Below are positions 63,101 to 64,000 of a stretch of 64,000 bases of DNA, in pieces. Source of the stretch: Leptidea sinapis (lineage: Eukaryota > Arthropoda > Insecta > Lepidoptera > Pieridae); contig NC_066290.1 of assembly GCF_905404315.1 (NCBI RefSeq), positions 9,113,453-9,177,452 of the forward strand, in the 5' to 3' direction. The position numbers were made by a program, and so were the translations under genes. Positions within the stretch are counted from its first letter, which is position 1; the number at the start of each line of letters is the position of its first letter. Below the pieces are notes generated by a model, which was not told where the DNA came from, did no database searches, and saw only the letters and a program-made list of their open reading frames with translations.

Positions 63101-64000
63101 TTGGATTTGAAAACTAATTACATAATCGTTCTCTGCACCCTCGAGAACCTCGGGTACGATATCCATAATGTAGTTATCATACTTTTGAGTGGCGGCCATC
63201 TTCGATTTGAAAATGATCACAAAATCGTTCTCTGCATTCTCGAGAACCTCGGATACGATACCCAAATTTTTATGATCATAATCTTGCACGGCGGCCATCT
63301 CGGATTTAAAAATGATCCTAAAATTATTTTCTGCATTCTAGAGAACCTCGGACACGATATCCATATTGACGAAATCATAATTTTGTGCGGCGGCCATCTT
63401 GAATTTTAAAAATGATCACAAAATCGATCTCAGCTCCCTCGAGAACCTCTGATAAGAAACCCATAATGTAGTTATCATACTTTTGAGCCGCGGCCTTCTT
63501 GGATTTAAAAAATGATCACAAAATCGTTCTCTGCACCCTCGAGAACCTCGGATACGATACCCATAATGTTGTAATCATAATTTTGTGCGGTGGCCATCTT
63601 AATTTTCAAAAAAGATCCCAAAATCGTTCTCTGCACCCTCGAGAACCTCGGACACGATATCCATATTGCTTAAATCATAATTTTGTGCGGCGGCCATCTT
63701 GAATTTCAAAAATGATCACAGAATTGTTCTCTGCACCCTCGAGAACCTCGGACACGATATCCATATTGCTGAAAACATAATTGTGTGTGGCAGCCATATT
63801 GAATTTCAAAAATGATCACAGAATTGTTCTCTGCACCCTCGAGAACCTCGGACACGATATCCATATTGCTGAAATCATAATTTTGTGCGGCGGCCATCTT
63901 GGATATCAAATATGATCACAAAATCGTTCTCTGCACCCTTGAGAACCTCGGACACGATATCCATAATGTTTTCATCATAATTTGGTGCAGCGGTCATCTT
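59241..64000 (+). repeat. 4.76-kb duplicated segment, copy 2 (continues past window)
   Basis: This is the partner of 40,610-45,369. Private changes are few, for example GTTGTCTGCACCC near 61,132 and TGTACGGTGGCC near 61,687. The last 40 bases still match 45,330-45,369. Confidence 0.88.

Larger units (their letters stand above)
1..64000. repeat. Satellite DNA array, ~100-bp monomer, head-to-tail
   Basis: Every part of the window can be read as consecutive copies of one ~100-bp unit, marked by GATCAC or GATCCC once per unit (for example at 100, 200, 300, 399, 499, 598), then CTCGAG about 25 bp on and GCGGCGGCCATCTTGG about 74 bp on. All copies point the same way; I saw no inverted segment and no non-repeat insert. 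A typical unit is about 43% G+C with six CpGs. Families differ mostly in the second half of the unit, and lengths cluster at 100, 99, 94 and 93 bp. The array continues past both ends. I do not recognise it as a named satellite. Function is not shown; size and higher-order organisation fit centromeric or pericentromeric satellite. Confidence 0.97.

Noticed and set aside
1..64000. Over 100 short frames of 60-100 codons, many starting at the minus-strand AAGATGGCC
   Set aside because: The start context resembles a good eukaryotic initiation site, but the frames are overlapping shadows of one repeat in all phases and both strands. No evidence of selection on the protein can be seen by eye.
1..64000. 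CRISPR-like repeat/spacer array
   Set aside because: The whole 100-bp unit is repeated with graded divergence. There is no pattern of short identical repeats separated by unique spacers and no cas genes.
1..64000. Protein-coding tandem-repeat gene (one giant repetitive protein)
   Set aside because: The 100-bp period shifts frame each unit and stops occur in every frame within a few monomers. No frame stays open beyond about 140 codons.
1..64000. Transposon ends built on the GCGGCCATCTTGGATTT motif
   Set aside because: Similar strings occur at ends of some animal DNA transposons, but no inverted partner, target-site duplication or transposase is present. An origin from such an element is possible but not supported here.
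1..64000. Internal ~33-bp sub-repeat, suggested by CCATATTG and CCATCTTGG spaced 33 bp apart
   Set aside because: Only these short strings align; the third 33-bp block shows no convincing similarity.

Overview
The window is one uninterrupted, head-to-tail tandem array of a roughly 100-bp satellite monomer, about 640 copies, all in the same orientation. It runs off both ends. I find no protein-coding gene, tRNA, rRNA, mobile element, CRISPR array, telomere repeat or unique spacer anywhere in the 64 kb. Open frames up to about 139 codons exist on both strands, but they are the same few repeat translations cut at different places. The setting is eukaryotic satellite heterochromatin, possibly centromeric or pericentromeric. 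An invertebrate animal is my guess, but the sequence does not identify the species.

Numbering the monomer from the G of its GATC, the typical unit has a BclI-type TGATCA at the unit boundary, GTTCTC at 13-18, CTCGAG (XhoI) at 25-30, GAGAAC at 28-33, GATATC at 43-48 and a GC-rich GCGGCGGCCATCTTGG block at 74-89. Several monomer families are recognisable by their second half: the GTAGTTATCATAC type, the ATTGCTGAAATCAT type, the GCGGCAGCCCTC type, the GTGGCCAACTTAC type, the GTTTTCATCATAATTTGG type, the TTTTTATGATCAT type and the GAATCTAGGCCAC type. Common length classes are 100, 99, 94 and 93 bp.

Layout. 1-6.66 kb is the most divergent part, a degenerate 2.5-kb higher-order unit present twice with small 399-400 bp four-mer duplications. 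6.66-11.66 kb holds two full copies and one partial copy of a ~2-kb unit. 15.435-23.05 kb is a 3.96-kb tandem duplication with a nested 1,080-bp duplication in each half. 10.38-18.6 kb reappears at 22.45-28.8 kb. 26.78-30.24 kb reappears at 32.52-35.98 kb. The right half (38-64 kb) is a mosaic of long, nearly identical duplications with offsets of 7,369, 10,752, 17.5-17.7 and 18,631 bp, containing smaller tandem units of 499, 1,093, 1,292 and 1,697 bp.

No genes act together here. What can be read is a history of unequal exchange and conversion at several nested scales. The most interesting leads are the ordered nested duplications, a one-monomer conversion patch at 43.32-43.41 kb, a duplication breakpoint mapped to 20 bp at 50,467-50,486, and three short sequence signals repeated across the array: a GTTCTC-N9-GAGAAC dyad, a YY1-like AAGATGGCC block and rare near-CENP-B-box sites. 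Identity statements are from reading the sequence by eye, not from an alignment program. Block boundaries are good to roughly 10-50 bp unless a tighter interval is given.
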